A stretch of DNA of 64,000 bases from Adiantum capillus-veneris (taxonomy: Eukaryota > Streptophyta > Polypodiopsida > Polypodiales > Pteridaceae): assembly GCA_014529385.2 (NCBI GenBank), contig CM043953.1, positions 93,067,342 to 93,131,341 of the forward strand, given 5' to 3'. The position numbers were made by a program, and so were the translations under genes. Of this stretch, positions 22,379-33,900 are shown in pieces; position 1 is the first letter of the stretch, and each line of letters opens with the position of its first letter. The notes under the pieces were generated by a model. The model did no database searches, was not told where the DNA came from, and saw only the letters and a program-made list of their open reading frames with translations.

Positions 22379-24987
22379 TGATAGCCTTTTTTCGGCTTTC
22401 CATAATTGCCATAGTAAGCTACCTCACCCTATCAAATCACTCAAACATTTTGGTTATCCCTACCATTTCACTGTACATAGACGTGTGTGAGTTAGGGACT
22501 TTCTCCATATTTTCTTAAAAACCTTCAGCTAGCTAGTCACTGGGCTAGTTGAGCCAAAAAAATAAATAAAATAAAAAAACTAAAATATATTATGGCCCAT
22601 TTGTGTGTAAATATTTCATTGTATATAGAGCCTAAATAAAAGGATTTTTCATAATTATTTTGATATTTATATAAATATTTCTACCTATGGTGTGTTATTT
22701 ATGCTATGTACATTGACTCAACATTACCATATTTTTTCTTACCATTTTGCATACTCTTTGTTCCATATAAAAATAATTTCATGCAAGCTTCTCTTATTTT
22801 TGGTGTAACTCCATCCCAACAAAAATCCAAAAAAACTAGTTCTATTTATGTGTATATTTTTTCACTATTGTCATTTTTTCCTTCCTACATCTATTCTCTA
22901 TTACTCTCATAAATTAGACCACAAAAAATATCCATCTTTTTATGGTAGACTTATAATGAGAGAGATTTATTTTGACCCCTTTATATTTTTTTCACCTATA
23001 TTATTTATATTTGACATGTACATATTTTTTTTAGACCCCTCAATATTTGATTTTCTTATTTGTACTATTCATTTATATCATGATCTGAACAATATCTTCA
23101 ATTATAGACCTACCAAATAAGGTCAAGGGTATGTGGCATGCATGCATGCACCATGGGGAACCCACTCTTGGAGGTATTCAAAAGAATCATCCAAAGAAGG
23201 ACCTCCCAAGGACTTTGCGCATTGGAAAAAACAGTCGATTTTGATGAATTTTTAAAGATCACATGCTCCCCAAATTTTTGAAAAGGTGATACAAACAAAA
23301 GTTGTAGCTCGTGAGCTGAACTTTCACCTCAAAATTTTTCATATTTTTTTGAGCTACGAGCTGTGAGCTATGATTTTATTGGTGGACCCCAGTTTGTCCA
23401 TGCTATGCAGCCACACTCTCTCTTCCACTTTATCATTTTCCTCTTTCACACACACTCCTCCCTCTCCTTCCCACTCCCAAACTTGCAACTCCCATGTCCT
23501 ATTTCACCCTCTTCACCATTGCCACATCTCTCACAACTCCATAGCCTTCATCCTCCATTTCTACACCCTATGTGTCCCCCTTTCTCTCTACATATATGTC
23601 CATATTACCATCCTCTCTTCAGCTTTGTAAAGAACTTCAAAAAATCAGCAAAAATCCAAGGATAACCTCTGCAAATGAAGGCGTTTATCATGAATTTTCC
23701 AAGGTTTGAAATAACATAGCTTCATCGACACGCGCTACTTCGCCATGCTGATTGCTTCTTCTTCCGTTGCCGTAAAGCGGTGAATGTCAACTTCTCCAAA
23801 GCTTCAACCTCTCTTTACAAGCTCATCCCTTCTCTAACTTTTCTCATCATATATCTCACCATTTGGTGAATGATTTTGTAAACATATTTTAGTGATAATA
23901 ACTAACTACTAACCACTAACCTTATTGTAAAATGCACCCTCTACTAGAGTAGGCCCTCCCAAATTATTCACTCAATCCCTCTCTCCTTTCATCCTCAATA
24001 ATTCTCTTCCCTTGAGCCCACATCTATGTGACTCAAAGGACAAGAGAGACCCACCCTCATTAAAAAAAATAAAAATATGCATAATCTTTTATTCCTTCAA
24101 ATAAACTTGATTAGGCCTAATCCTAATCGGGGTTTCTAAAACCTATAAATAGAGCCCTTCTCTCCCTTGTAAATCATCTCATGATCACACTACACCACAC
24201 CACACCATTCTCAACACATAACACACCACTCTTCAAGCCTAGTTGTGTAGAGTGTGTGCATCGTGAGTGCTCTATTCCATCATTACACATAGGTACATGG
24301 AAAAGATTGAAGTTAGTTATGCCATCTAGAGGAGTGGAGTGTATGCCATACTCTTCACCACACTTGTAGCCTACTCTTGTGCATAAATAAGATTTATAAT
24401 TTTGGGTGCAATTGTATGCTGCAACTACGAATCTTCTCTCCAAATTGACTTGATAAGTTGGCTCATCAGGTGGTTGAAGGTATATTGTCCTTGAAGTTTG
24501 TTGTGCCATTTCATGCTTGGTGGTTTGAGGGCTTGTTGAATTGTTTGCCTAAAAGGTCAATTGTAAGAGGGTGCTCGGTGAGAGGGCTCCCGTGACCCTA
24601 AGACAATTTGTGTATTGGCAACAAGGTCAAGTTTTGTGTTGTCTCTCTATTTCTCATCAAGCTTTGTGTGCATCTAGTATTTAAGGCTAAGACTGAGTTG
24701 CTCAAGTTGATTTGTGCACTTTACCTCTCTCTGGCGTGGTGAATGTTTGTGTCTGGTGTGTGTGGCTATCTTGCATTCCCCTCTCTTTGTGTGTTTGAGT
24801 ACAAGGAGAAATCACGTGCATCCTAGTTCGCATCTACAACTAGGTGGTGCCCCTTTTCTTGTTTGGTTTCTGGCTGTGGGTTGTTGTTGTCTCTGATTGT
24901 GCTTGCCCCAGCCCCAATTGAGCAGCACGGGAGCCTCGAAGGGTGTTTAGAGGCCGCTCTTCTTGTTGCCCGCCCCGGACTGCCTCA
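22379..24987 (+). repeat. B 3' LTR
   Basis: 2,609-bp repeat matching 17236-19843, with a TATAAATAG box at 24144-24152. It is followed by CCAT and then the C integrase in reverse. Confidence 0.93.
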
Positions 24988-25878
24988 CCATCTAGTTTCA
25001 AACTTGGCATCAAAACGATTGTTAAGTCGATTGTGATACCTTAGCACAAGCTCTCCTTCCTTGATGCCTTTGTCCTTGAGTTTCTTGTTAAGCTTTGCCT
25101 TTGCTTGTATAGCTTTCCTTTTGTAGCACTCGTAAGCTGCTTCTCTTTTCCACTCAAGCTCCACTAATGTAAGAAGTTGATCCATCCATACCTCTTGATC
25201 ATCTTGTGTACCTGTGCCATGAAGCCGCATTGTTGGAATGTTGAGCTCAATAGGCTGCAAAGCCTCTTGACCATAGACCAAGTGAAATGGTGTGAACTTC
25301 ATGGCTTCCCTATATGTGGTTCGATATGCCCACAAGGCACCATCCAAAAAGTCATCCCATAACTTTGTTTTGTTTTGCACCATCTTTCTAATGATGCCTG
25401 CAATGACACCATTAGCCTTCTCCACCAAACCATTTGACTGTGGGTAGTATGGTGTGCTATTACGATGTAGAATGTGAAGCTCTTCACAAACTTCTGTGAG
25501 TAAACCCTTCTTGAACCCTGGACCATTATCAGAAACAATCTCCACAGGTGTGCCAAATCTACAACAAATATTAGTGTAGAAAAACCTGCTCACTGTTTTT
25601 CCATTTACCCTGGCCACACTTTGAGCCTCTACCCACCTAGTCATGTAGTCTACAACCACTAGAATGTAGAGTTTACCATTCTTTGTTCTATGCAGAGGAC
25701 CCATAGCATCAATGCCCCACTTTTCAAAGGGTCCATTTGCAAGCACTATTTGCCTCGGACCATGCACCAACCTTTTATTTCCATTTACCTGACAGTTGTG
25801 ACAACTTTTACACCAATGTTGGACATCCACATGCAAGCTTGGCCAAACATATCCCGCAAGAGTCTCCTCTTCTGAGCT
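24988..25878 (-). pseudogene. C integrase, zinc region remnant and catalytic core
   Basis: Minus-strand frame in phase with the RT/RNase H frame and separated from it by a TAG at 25879. It starts with a degraded zinc-binding region whose CX2C pair survives (CKSCHNCQ), then the integrase core. The catalytic triad is complete: D in VVVDYMTRW, D in IVSDNGPGF and E in NGLVEKANG, with 35 residues between the last two. The usual AYRTTYREA and PFHLVYGQEA blocks follow. Integrase joins element cDNA to host DNA. B interrupts the gene near its end, and the final ~53 codons lie at 17073-17235. Confidence 0.88.
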
Positions 25879-27913
25879 CTAGTGAAGTCTTGTGGAAACT
25901 CGCCCTCCAAAATGTAGCCAGTAATTGGAGCCAATGACTCCAACCCCGGGTATCTCGGTTGCTTGACCTGCTGCCACCATGATGACCTGCACTTCTTTCT
26001 CAACACATATAACTGATTGTTGTGCAAGTAAATCAGCATCTTCGTTTTGTTTCCTAGGAATATGACATAGTTGCACTTCTTCAAACTGATTTTCATTCTT
26101 GCATGCCCAAATGCCTAATATTTTCTTCACAATGAGAAGTGCATCCCCCTTTACCATGAGACGTTGTATACCTTGACTAATGCACATCTTCAAACCATGA
26201 AGTAGTGTGTCGTATTCTGCCTCAGTGTTGCTAGTTGAACCTGGTAGATTGACCTTCTCTTTCATAACCACCTCTCCACTTGGGTTGAACAACAATAGCC
26301 CTCCCCCTGCTTTTCTTGTGACTCGTCGAAAATCTCCATCAAAGAACAAGGTAAAAGCATTGGGAATACTTTTAGGTGGTGGCAATGGTAGGGTTTTTAC
26401 TTCAGGCACCTTAATCTCCTTCTCATGTACCCTATAAGTGAGAATCCCTGCCAATTGTGCACGCACACTATCTTCTACCTTAAAAGAGTATTGGAACTCT
26501 TGCAACTCCATAATCCAGTTAGAGATCCTAGTACTAAGATTCATTTGAGATGACACCCAAGGGAACAAATTTTCTGCAGTGAGAATTACAAAAAGTTTTG
26601 GTAGCAAGTAGGATCTAAACTTTCTCACCGCAAACATGAGAGAAAGCATCATGAGTACTGCCTCCGTGTAGCCTCTCTCCAAAGCATTCATGACCCTACT
26701 AGCAAAGTAGATGGGTCGCATCCTGGTAATGTGGGGATCTTGTTGTAGCAAAAAAACACCAATTGTTTTTTTCTCAACACTAGAGCTAACAAAGAATGTG
26801 TACTCCCAACAAGGAGGCATAAGTGCTGGTAGCTATAACAAAATGACTTTGATGTTACAAAAATATTCTTCAAGCTCATCAGACCAAACAAACTCGACTT
26901 GTTGTGTCAACTTTTGCAAAGGGTGAAGTAACTCCGAGGCTAAGTGAATGAAGCGTGACATATACTTCACCTTTTGAATGAATGAGAGGACCTCCTTAAG
27001 TCTCTTCGGTGATGGTAACTCAATAAGAGCCTTTGACTTTGAAGGATCCACCTCAATGCCTTTGGAAGAAACTTTGTGACCAAGCAAGATCACTTCATCC
27101 TCACCTATGTGGCACTTGTCGGGGCTGAGTTGACCTCCCATGTCATAGAGCTTCTTCAAACCTTCTTCTACCCTTTGTAGATGTAATGATTTAGAGCTAT
27201 AAATGCAAAAATCATCAATAAAAACCCTAATGGGCTTTCCAAAGAATGCTTGAAACACCATGTTCATGAAGCGTTGGAAGGTTGTAGGAGCATTTGTCAG
27301 GCCAAATTGCATGACTCTAAAAGCATAACAACCCCAACGAGTGATGAAGGTGGTTTTCAACTGATGATCCAATGCGATACCTATTTGAAAGTAACCTGAG
27401 TAGCCATCACACACAGTGTAATTCTCATGACTGGCTACCTCATTTAGTATCTCATCCTGAAATGGGAGGGGAAAGTGATCTCCTTTTGTTGCCTCATTTA
27501 GTGGACGGTAATCCACACACACCCTCCACTTGCCATTCTTCTTGGGAGTGACAACAATGGGAGAGACCCACTCTGAATTCTCCATTGGATAAATGAAACC
27601 TGCCGCTAGAAGCTTTCTTACCTCCTTGAGTAGAGCCTGCTCCTTGATGACTCCTAGCCTTCGTAGCTTTTGAGCTTTAGGTTTGGCCTTTGGCTTTAGC
27701 TCAATCTTGTGTTGAATATCATCTACTCCATGCACGTCGGTGTAGTCTTTAGCAAAAAGCTTAGGAGATTTCCTTAGCACACATTTGAACTCCTCTCTTT
27801 CATCCTTTGTAAGTGTTGTAGACAACATACCTTTTAACATTCCTTCATCTTCCACATTTTGGTTCTCTTGGGAACCTACCTCCTGCAAACCTTGACAAGA
27901 GGTCTCTTGGTTG
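25879..27913 (-). pseudogene. C reverse transcriptase with two RNase H domains (one internal stop)
   Basis: One frame on the minus strand from E's insertion site to 25879, with a TAG at 26833. RT blocks are SPIVVTPKKNGKWRVCVDYRPLN, YSGYFQIGIA, FGLTNAPTTFQRFM and the catalytic FIDDF. After the stop comes a worn RNase H whose second acidic site reads LTAEN. A second, archaeal-type RNase H follows with four acidic positions visible: FFDGDF, NTEAEY, VKGDA and NEDAD. This doubled arrangement is characteristic of plant Tat elements, where the first copy is thought to act only as a linker. The protein copies element RNA into DNA. E's insertion separates it from the protease at 36352-36732. Confidence 0.88.
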
Positions 27914-28290
27914 TGTTACGGCATTAGCCGCATATGCGGTCCTGCGGAGGTCTGGAAACTGCGGATCAGGGGTATGCGGTATGCGGCGGCCGTAGCGGCA
28001 GTTCTTCACACGATATCATGGGACAGGAGTGTGTGCACCGTTCCCGATCTGCGCTGGAGCAGCGGTTGTATATGGAGGGGCATACCTGTCTTTTGATGTA
28101 ACTTAACCAATCTCTATGATATTCAGGGAATCTACTGTTGTAACTCTGTGTCTGGATATATATGAATGAAGCAAGAGGTGTTCTGGGACTTTGTACTGTG
28201 TACTTCCTTCTCTTGTCATTCTATATCATGTAGTTGTGGGTAATCATTCCTGTAATGCCTATTGCTTCTGTGCGGGCAATAGCTATTACA
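27914..28290 (+). repeat. E 5' LTR
   Basis: 377-bp repeat, rich in GCGG words near the start (GCATATGCGG, GGTATGCGGTATGCGG). The TATA-like GGATATATATG near 28156 is a weak promoter candidate. Confidence 0.92.
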
Positions 28291-28292
28291 TC

Positions 28293-28308
28293 TGGCGACC
28301 ACGATGCG
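28293..28308 (+). other. E primer-binding site
   Basis: TGGCGACCACGATGCG begins two bases after the 5' LTR. The tRNA was not identified. Confidence 0.8.
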
Positions 28309-28334
28309 TGATGGACGGCCTACGATGAATATGC

Positions 28335-28583
28335 ATGCGCACTAGGTCGCAGGGTCCGCCTGACCCTGTGGTTCCAATTATAGGAAGACGTCGGAGGAGA
28401 GGCGGTTCAGATGAATTTGTTTTTTCTTCGTCGTCGCAGATTGCGGAATTTGTATCTCCATCACCAAGCCCGGTGCATGGTAGGCAGTGGCGGCGAACGA
28501 GACGTCCTCCGCGCAGTCAGTCATGTCCTCCTGTCTCCGATAAGCAGTCCAGGGGTATCTCCGCCACTGTCTCCACCTCCTAG
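28335..28583 (+). pseudogene. E Gag N-terminus
   Basis: An ATG at 28335 gives MRTRSQGPPDPVVP, a basic start of the type common in plant gypsy gags, followed by an Arg/Ser-rich segment, ending at 28583. A frame change is needed to enter the capsid domain at 28630. The piece is short and of low complexity; its assignment rests on its start, its position after the primer-binding site and the gag that follows. Confidence 0.6.
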
Positions 28584-28629
28584 TGCTCGTTAGCTTTTTC
28601 CGGGAGGAGGAGGAACAATTGGGCAAGGG

Positions 28630-29376
28630 GTGATGGCTCATCCTCAGATTAAGTATAGTCGGTTTCAAGGTCTTTCGAGTGAAGAACCTGATGCACATTT
28701 GCGCCAATTCAATAAAGCTTATGGATTGAATCATCCTGGGGTGGTGATTCCTCTCCATCAACAATCAGTGTTTGAATCTACACTCTTAGGGAAAGCTGCA
28801 AAATGGTTGTCTGAATACCCTGATGATCATTTCCAGACGTATGCTGATAGATCCATAGCGTTTCTACGAAGGTTTCAAACGGAAAAGACAGTCCCTCAAC
28901 ATTTGGAGAAGCTTCGAACGCTCCGGCAGAAGTCATTGCCAGTGGAGGATTACGCTGCAAAATTTTGGATGCTTTTGCAGAGGGTACCTCAGGCACAAAG
29001 GCCGGCAGCCAAAGTGCTGAATGATTATTTTTTGCGGGGGCTCAACAAGGATCTCAGAACGGCTATGGCAACAGTGGATAAGGTAACTACTCCACTGGAT
29101 AATGTAATCGCCAGGGCTGTAGTAGCAAGCGAGGCTTTAGAGGATATGAAATCTCCAAAGAAGTCAAGGAAAAAAGATAGGAAGAAATCTCATCGCAAGT
29201 CGCAAGACAGTGGCAGCGATAGTTTGGAATCGGAATTCGCAGTATCCGATTCCTCGGACTCAGGCAACAGCGATTCGGGGAAAGAATCGGAAGAGACACC
29301 GCGAAAAAATCCCAGCGTCACGCGAAAGGTGTTTCATCCGGATCGTCGGAATTGGCTACGGTGGCTAAAAGTCTGA
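28630..29376 (+). CDS. E Gag capsid domain
   Basis: 248 residues. A capsid-like fold is suggested by FQGLSSEEPDAHLRQF, KAAKWLSEYPDDHF, LRTLRQKSLPVEDYAAKF and DYFLRGLNKDLRTAM, the usual order of conserved blocks in plant Ty3/gypsy gags. Residues ~170-245 are a Lys/Ser/Asp-rich linker. The frame ends at 29376, overlapping by 25 bases a zinc-knuckle frame in another phase at 29352. Either a frameshift signal or, more likely given the decay elsewhere, an indel separates them. Confidence 0.8.
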   Translation: MMAHPQIKYSRFQGLSSEEPDAHLRQFNKAYGLNHPGVVIPLHQQSVFESTLLGKAAKWLSEYPDDHFQTYADRSIAFLRRFQTEKTVPQHLEKLRTLRQKSLPVEDYAAKFWMLLQRVPQAQRPAAKVLNDYFLRGLNKDLRTAMATVDKVTTPLDNVIARAVVASEALEDMKSPKKSRKKDRKKSHRKSQDSGSDSLESEFAVSDSSDSGNSDSGKESEETPRKNPSVTRKVFHPDRRNWLRWLKV

Positions 29377-30701
29377 AGGAACTATGGTGTACCCAATGTC
29401 GGAATTCGGGCCATGTTACTCAGGAGTGCGCAATGAATCAGAAGTGGTGTGTGATTTGCACGACCAATACTCATAATACAGTGGAATGTTATTTCAATGG
29501 CCGGGGTTGTCGGAGTCGAGGGGACTCTTCTACTTGGCAACAACCACAGCTAGGGCAGGGACAAGAGCCTGCTGTGGCGATGGCTCATGCTCATACATCA
29601 AAGACGCTTGTGCAAGTTCAAGCAGGAGGACGGGGTCAAGGGGGAGGACGAGGTCGCGAAAGAGGTGGCCGAGATCCTCATAGCCCCAAGACATGTCTTT
29701 TCTATTTGGGGGATGGACACTGGCGATCTGAATGTACTGAAGCTATGGAATACGATCAAAAAAAGCAGGAACGCACTGTAGGGAAACAGCCTAGTGGTGC
29801 TATGGTTCAGATCGAAGGACTGGAGGAGTCTGATCCAGTGGTCTTATTAATCACGCGATCGGGTAAAAATGTGGTTCCAACTCCCGATCTGAAGATTCCG
29901 GATTAGACGGCTCAAGAAAAGGTGCGGAAAAAGACTGTGTCCTGGTTGCCACAATCCGTACCACCAGTGAAGACAGTAGGACCATCGACTGTGGGCCTGG
30001 AAATAAATAAAGGAAAAGCTGGAAATAAGAATGATGTTAAAGAACAGGAGGATTGGAATTCAGTTTGGAAAGAGGTCCTCACGTCACCAATTCAAGTACC
30101 TCTGGGTTCATTGCTGAAATTGGTCCCGAATTTCCATAATGCATTGCTGCGACAAACGACCACTAAGCTGAGGGGAGTCTCCATTGGGAAAGTTGAAAGC
30201 GAGGAGGATGATTCAGCCCCGTTTTTGGTGAATAGGATCACGGGTACCCGCATCCCGGAGCTTTCAGTTCGATACCATGGAACATACATTGACAAGGTAC
30301 TATTGGATGGTGGAGCGGGAGTAAACATTATCACCCAAGCAGCTTGTGAGTGTTTTGGTCTCAGTGATTGGGAGCCTGCACCCTTTGTAGTCCGCATGGA
30401 AGATCAAAGAAGAGTGCAACCAGTGGGTTTACTTCGGGGTATTGTTTTGGATGTGGTGGGCTTATCCTTTGCTGTTTCCTTAGTAGTCTTGAATATTGAA
30501 GATCATAATCAGGATTATCACATTATCTTGGGGAGACCCTGGTTACGACAAGCGAGGGTAAAGCATAATTGGGAAGAAAATATGCTTACAGTAAATAAGG
30601 GTAGAAGAAAAGTGCGTGTGATGTTGGGAACATGCAGACAGCCAGTTCAGGCAGCATGGCTGGTGATAGCAGAAACAATCAATATGGTGGAAGGATTATA
30701 A
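29352..30701 (+). pseudogene. E zinc knuckles and protease
   Basis: One frame with a TAG at 29904-29906. It opens with two CX2CX4HX4C knuckles (CTQCRNSGHVTQEC and CVICTTNTHNTVEC), then a Gly/Arg-rich stretch (GGRGQGGGRGRERGG). After the stop comes a retropepsin with LLDGGAGVNII near 30300 and IILGRPWLRQ near 30525. It ends at TAA 30699-30701, after which the same frame continues into RT. The knuckles bind RNA and the protease matures Gag. Both stops would prevent a Gag-Pol product. Confidence 0.82.
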
Positions 30702-30740
30702 GAGGATGAAGAGGAACAATTTCTCAAAGCTAATCCGGAT

Positions 30741-31850
30741 TTGGTTTCTTTATATCTTGCGGATATTTCTCTGATTCTGAAAGGGAATTCGGTGGGGGTT
30801 TCAGGAACTCCAGCAGGAATAGGGGAGCAACAACAGGTGCTTCCAAGTCCTGAATCATTGGAGGAGGTGATTCAACAAGAACGAGCGTTTGAGGCGCAAA
30901 TGGAAAAAATTACAAGGGTTAAAGAAGATGAATTAGAGAAGGTTTTTCTTGGGGAGCAAGTGGAGTCGCAGCCTATATACATTAATAAGCAGCTGGAGGA
31001 CAGTTTTAGAGATTATTTGATCAAGTTACTGACAGAGTTTAAGGATGTTTTCACATGGGAATATGCGGATATGCAGGGATTGGATCCTAAGTTTTATCAG
31101 CATACGATCAATCTGAAACCGGATGCGGTGCCAGTGAAGCAGCACTCATATAGGATGAATCCGAATGTGGCAAAGCAAGTTAATATGGAAATTGATCGCC
31201 TATTGGAAGTGGGTTTTATTACCCCTATTGATAATCCGGAGTGGATTTCTCCAATTGTGGTAGTACCAAAGAAAAATAAGCAAATCCGAATTTGTGTGGA
31301 TTACCGGAAATTGAATGCAGCTACTGTTCTAGATCCTTTTCCTCTTCCATTTTTGAATTCCATTTTGGATGATGTAGCAGGACATGAGATGTATACTTTT
31401 TTGGATGGATTTAGTGGATATAATCAAATCCGAATGGCATTGCGGGATCAGCCAAAAACAGCTTTTATTACCGCATGGGGTGTGTTTGCCTACACAGTGA
31501 TGTGGTTTGGATTGCAGAATGCACCTTCCACTTTTCAAAGGGATATGTTTCAAATTTTTGGTCCTTATTTGACGGATTTTATGAGAATTTTTCTGGATGA
31601 TCTCAGTGTTTTTGGAGCGCAATTGGAGCATTTGAAGCAATTACGGTTATGCTTTATGAAATGCAAAATTGCCGCAATTATGGAAGCGCCTCCACCGCGG
31701 AACCAGAAACAGTGCCAGATTTTCCTGGGACAAGCTCGTTGGCATGGGAGGCATTTGCGGTTTGTCGTGCATTTAGCAATCCCGATTACTCAAGCAGCTC
31801 ATGCTATCGATTTTGAATGGACACAGGAATGTGACTTGGCTTTTCGGTAA
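30741..31850 (+). pseudogene. E reverse transcriptase with internal deletion
   Basis: RT blocks are WISPIVVVPKKNKQIRICVDYR, FLDGFSGYNQIRMAL and FGLQNAPSTFQRDM, with the catalytic motif FLDDL in place of the commoner YxDD. After EHLKQLRLCFMKC the sequence jumps to IAAIMEAPPPRNQ. The LNPxKC and GHxVS blocks, about 35-40 codons, are missing in frame. The thumb region would be damaged, so the enzyme is unlikely to work. The frame ends at TAA 31848-31850 and continues in the same phase with further stops. Confidence 0.85.
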
Positions 31851-33430
31851 TTTAAACTTTAGCTATCCAAAGCTCCAATTATGCTTGCACCGAATTGGGG
31901 TCAGGATTTTCATGTGTTTGTGGATGCTTCGGATCGAGCTATTGGCAGTGTGCTGATGTAGGAACAAAGTCAAGGATGGTTCCGACCTGTCTATTATGCC
32001 AGTAGACGATTATCATCCGCAGAAAGAAATTATTCCGTAATCGAAAGGGAATGTTTAGGGATGATTTATTCAGTAAAGAAATTTCGGCACTATCTGTTGG
32101 GCCGACGTTTTTTCTTCCATGTGGACCATTCGACTCTTTTATACCTGGTAAGGCAACATAATTTGATGGGAAGATTGGCCAGATGGGTGCTTTTGCTGCA
32201 GGAATTTGACTTTGAGGTCATACATCGGCCAGGGGCTCAGCATGCGGTGGCTGACTACCTATCCAGGTTAGATTCCGAAGAGCCGTCGACAGGTGTAGCT
32301 GATGAATTTTCGGATGCGTCTCTGTTTCTAACAGGAGTAGCTGCAGAGGATATCACAGTTCCGCAACAGGCAAGGGTCATTCCTAGCATCCCATGGACAT
32401 GGTATGAGGAGATGTTTCATTTTCTCGACAGCGGCGAAATGCCTTCTTTCTTGTCCATCCATCAGAGGAAACATATGGCTATTAGAAGCAGGATTTTTGA
32501 GATTATTATGGAAAAGCTCTATTATCGTACGGTGGCAGAGGTATTACTCAGATGTGTGCTACCACAGGAGCAAGAAGCAGTATTAGAGGAAGTCCATACT
32601 GGTATTGCGGGAGGTCACTTTGCAGCATTAATCATAGCTCGAAAGGTTCTTCAATCTGGATTATGGTGGCCCACATTGTTTCAGGATGCGAGGAACTATG
32701 TGCAACAGTGTGATGTGTGTCAGCGGTTGGGGCAACCTACCAAACGGTCCAGAATGCCTTTTCAACCAGTTCTGCCCTTGGAGCCTTTTCAAAAGTGGGG
32801 TTTGGATTTTGTTGGTCCTTTTAAACCAGTGGCAGCTCACACACGAAATAAGTATATCTTGACAGCCACGGATTATGCTACCAAATGGGTGGAGGCATGG
32901 CCTTTGAGAGATAACACTGCAGTTTCTGTGGCGGGATGCTTATATAAGGATATCTTTTCTAGATATGGCTGCCCTATTGAGCTGGTTAGTGACATGGGAA
33001 GTCATTTTTTGAATAAGGTGATGGAGAGAATGCTACGATTTTATTTTGTATTACACAGGGAATCTTCTCCATATTATCCTCAGGCGAATGGGCAAGCAAA
33101 ATCAACTAATAAGCAATTGATTCGGATTTTAACAAAGTTGGTGAATATGCATCGAACGGATTGGGATGTGAAACTTCCTTCCACCTTATGGGCCTATCAG
33201 ACAGCTTATAAAGTGGCAACAGGATTGACTCCTTTTAAGTTGGCATTTGGCATGGAGGCAATCACTCCGGTGGAGCATGTGATTCCGAGTATGCGGATGT
33301 TGATTGCGGATCGGCTTCTTCCGGAAGATTCTGTGATTTATAGATTGGATGTTTTGCAGGAACTAGACGAAGAGCGGCTGAATAGCTTTGCAGTGCTGCA
33401 GGATCTGCAATCTAGCGGAAAAAATGGATG
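31851..33430 (+). pseudogene. E RNase H and integrase (catalytic Glu replaced by Lys)
   Basis: Same frame as RT, with stops near 31860 and 31959. RNase H motifs are FVDASDRAIG, ERECLGMIYSVKKF and VDHSTLLYL, then YLSRLDSEE. Integrase follows with a zinc region (H-x4-GGH near 32600, and CDVCQRLGQ) and the core: D in TATDYATKW, D in LVSDMGSHF. At the position 36 residues on, where Glu is required, the motif is NGQAKSTNK. The missing Glu abolishes the DD35E triad. Around 33425 the frame shifts before the C-terminal module. Confidence 0.85.
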
Positions 33431-33697
33431 GATCGCCCGAAAGCACGGCAATTTTTTTGGGGACAGCTGGTCCTTGTCTTCAATTCCCGCCTCGGGAAGA
33501 TGCCGGGGAAGCTTAAATTACGGTGGTCAGGACCATTCTGGATTTTTCAAGCGTGCGGGCCCATCTCTTTTTATTTGGCGGATTTATGGGGGAGGTTATT
33601 TCTGTGCCCGTCAATGGTTTTAGACTGCGCCATTATGTTTCACCTACCACGATTCAGTGCCCCTTTCCTGTGGTACATGAGCCGGAAGCCACCGTAA
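33428..33697 (+). pseudogene. E integrase C-terminal module, frameshifted
   Basis: One frame gives GQLVLVFNSRLGKMPGKLKLRWSGPFWIF. The end of the module (EVISVPVNGFRLRHYV, near 33590-33640) is in another phase. Together they match the GDLVL, LRWxGPFxI and NGxRLK pattern of plant gypsy integrases. No chromodomain is seen after it. Confidence 0.75.
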
Positions 33698-33900
33698 TCA
33701 TGATTGGGGATTCTTTTGCATGCAATCTTGGAAAGCGGGAAAGGATCTATGATGGTTGCGACACCGTGGATCGCCCTATTTTGGGAACTCATTGTGGAAA
33801 GGTTACTACTACATGCAGACGATTCTTATTGTGTTTCTCTTGTTTAGTGTGTCGCGCGCTCTTAGTTCTATACTCTTTGCTCCTTCATCTCATCGCCACC

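Larger units (their letters stand above)
17236..24987 (+). mobile_element. B: pol-less LTR retrotransposon with Gag and an unknown ORF2
   Basis: Complete plus-strand element of 7,752 bp inside the C integrase. LTRs of 2,608 and 2,609 bp start TGATAG and end GCCTCA, with flanking 4-bp duplications CCAT (17232-17235 and 24988-24991). The two LTRs look nearly identical, so the insertion is recent. The internal part is only about 2.5 kb: primer-binding site, one long frame broken by a single TAA, and a strong polypurine tract. It has no protease, RT, RNase H or integrase. LTR termini, TSD length and tract context match C, so a C-like element is the likely source of enzymes. Confidence 0.92.
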
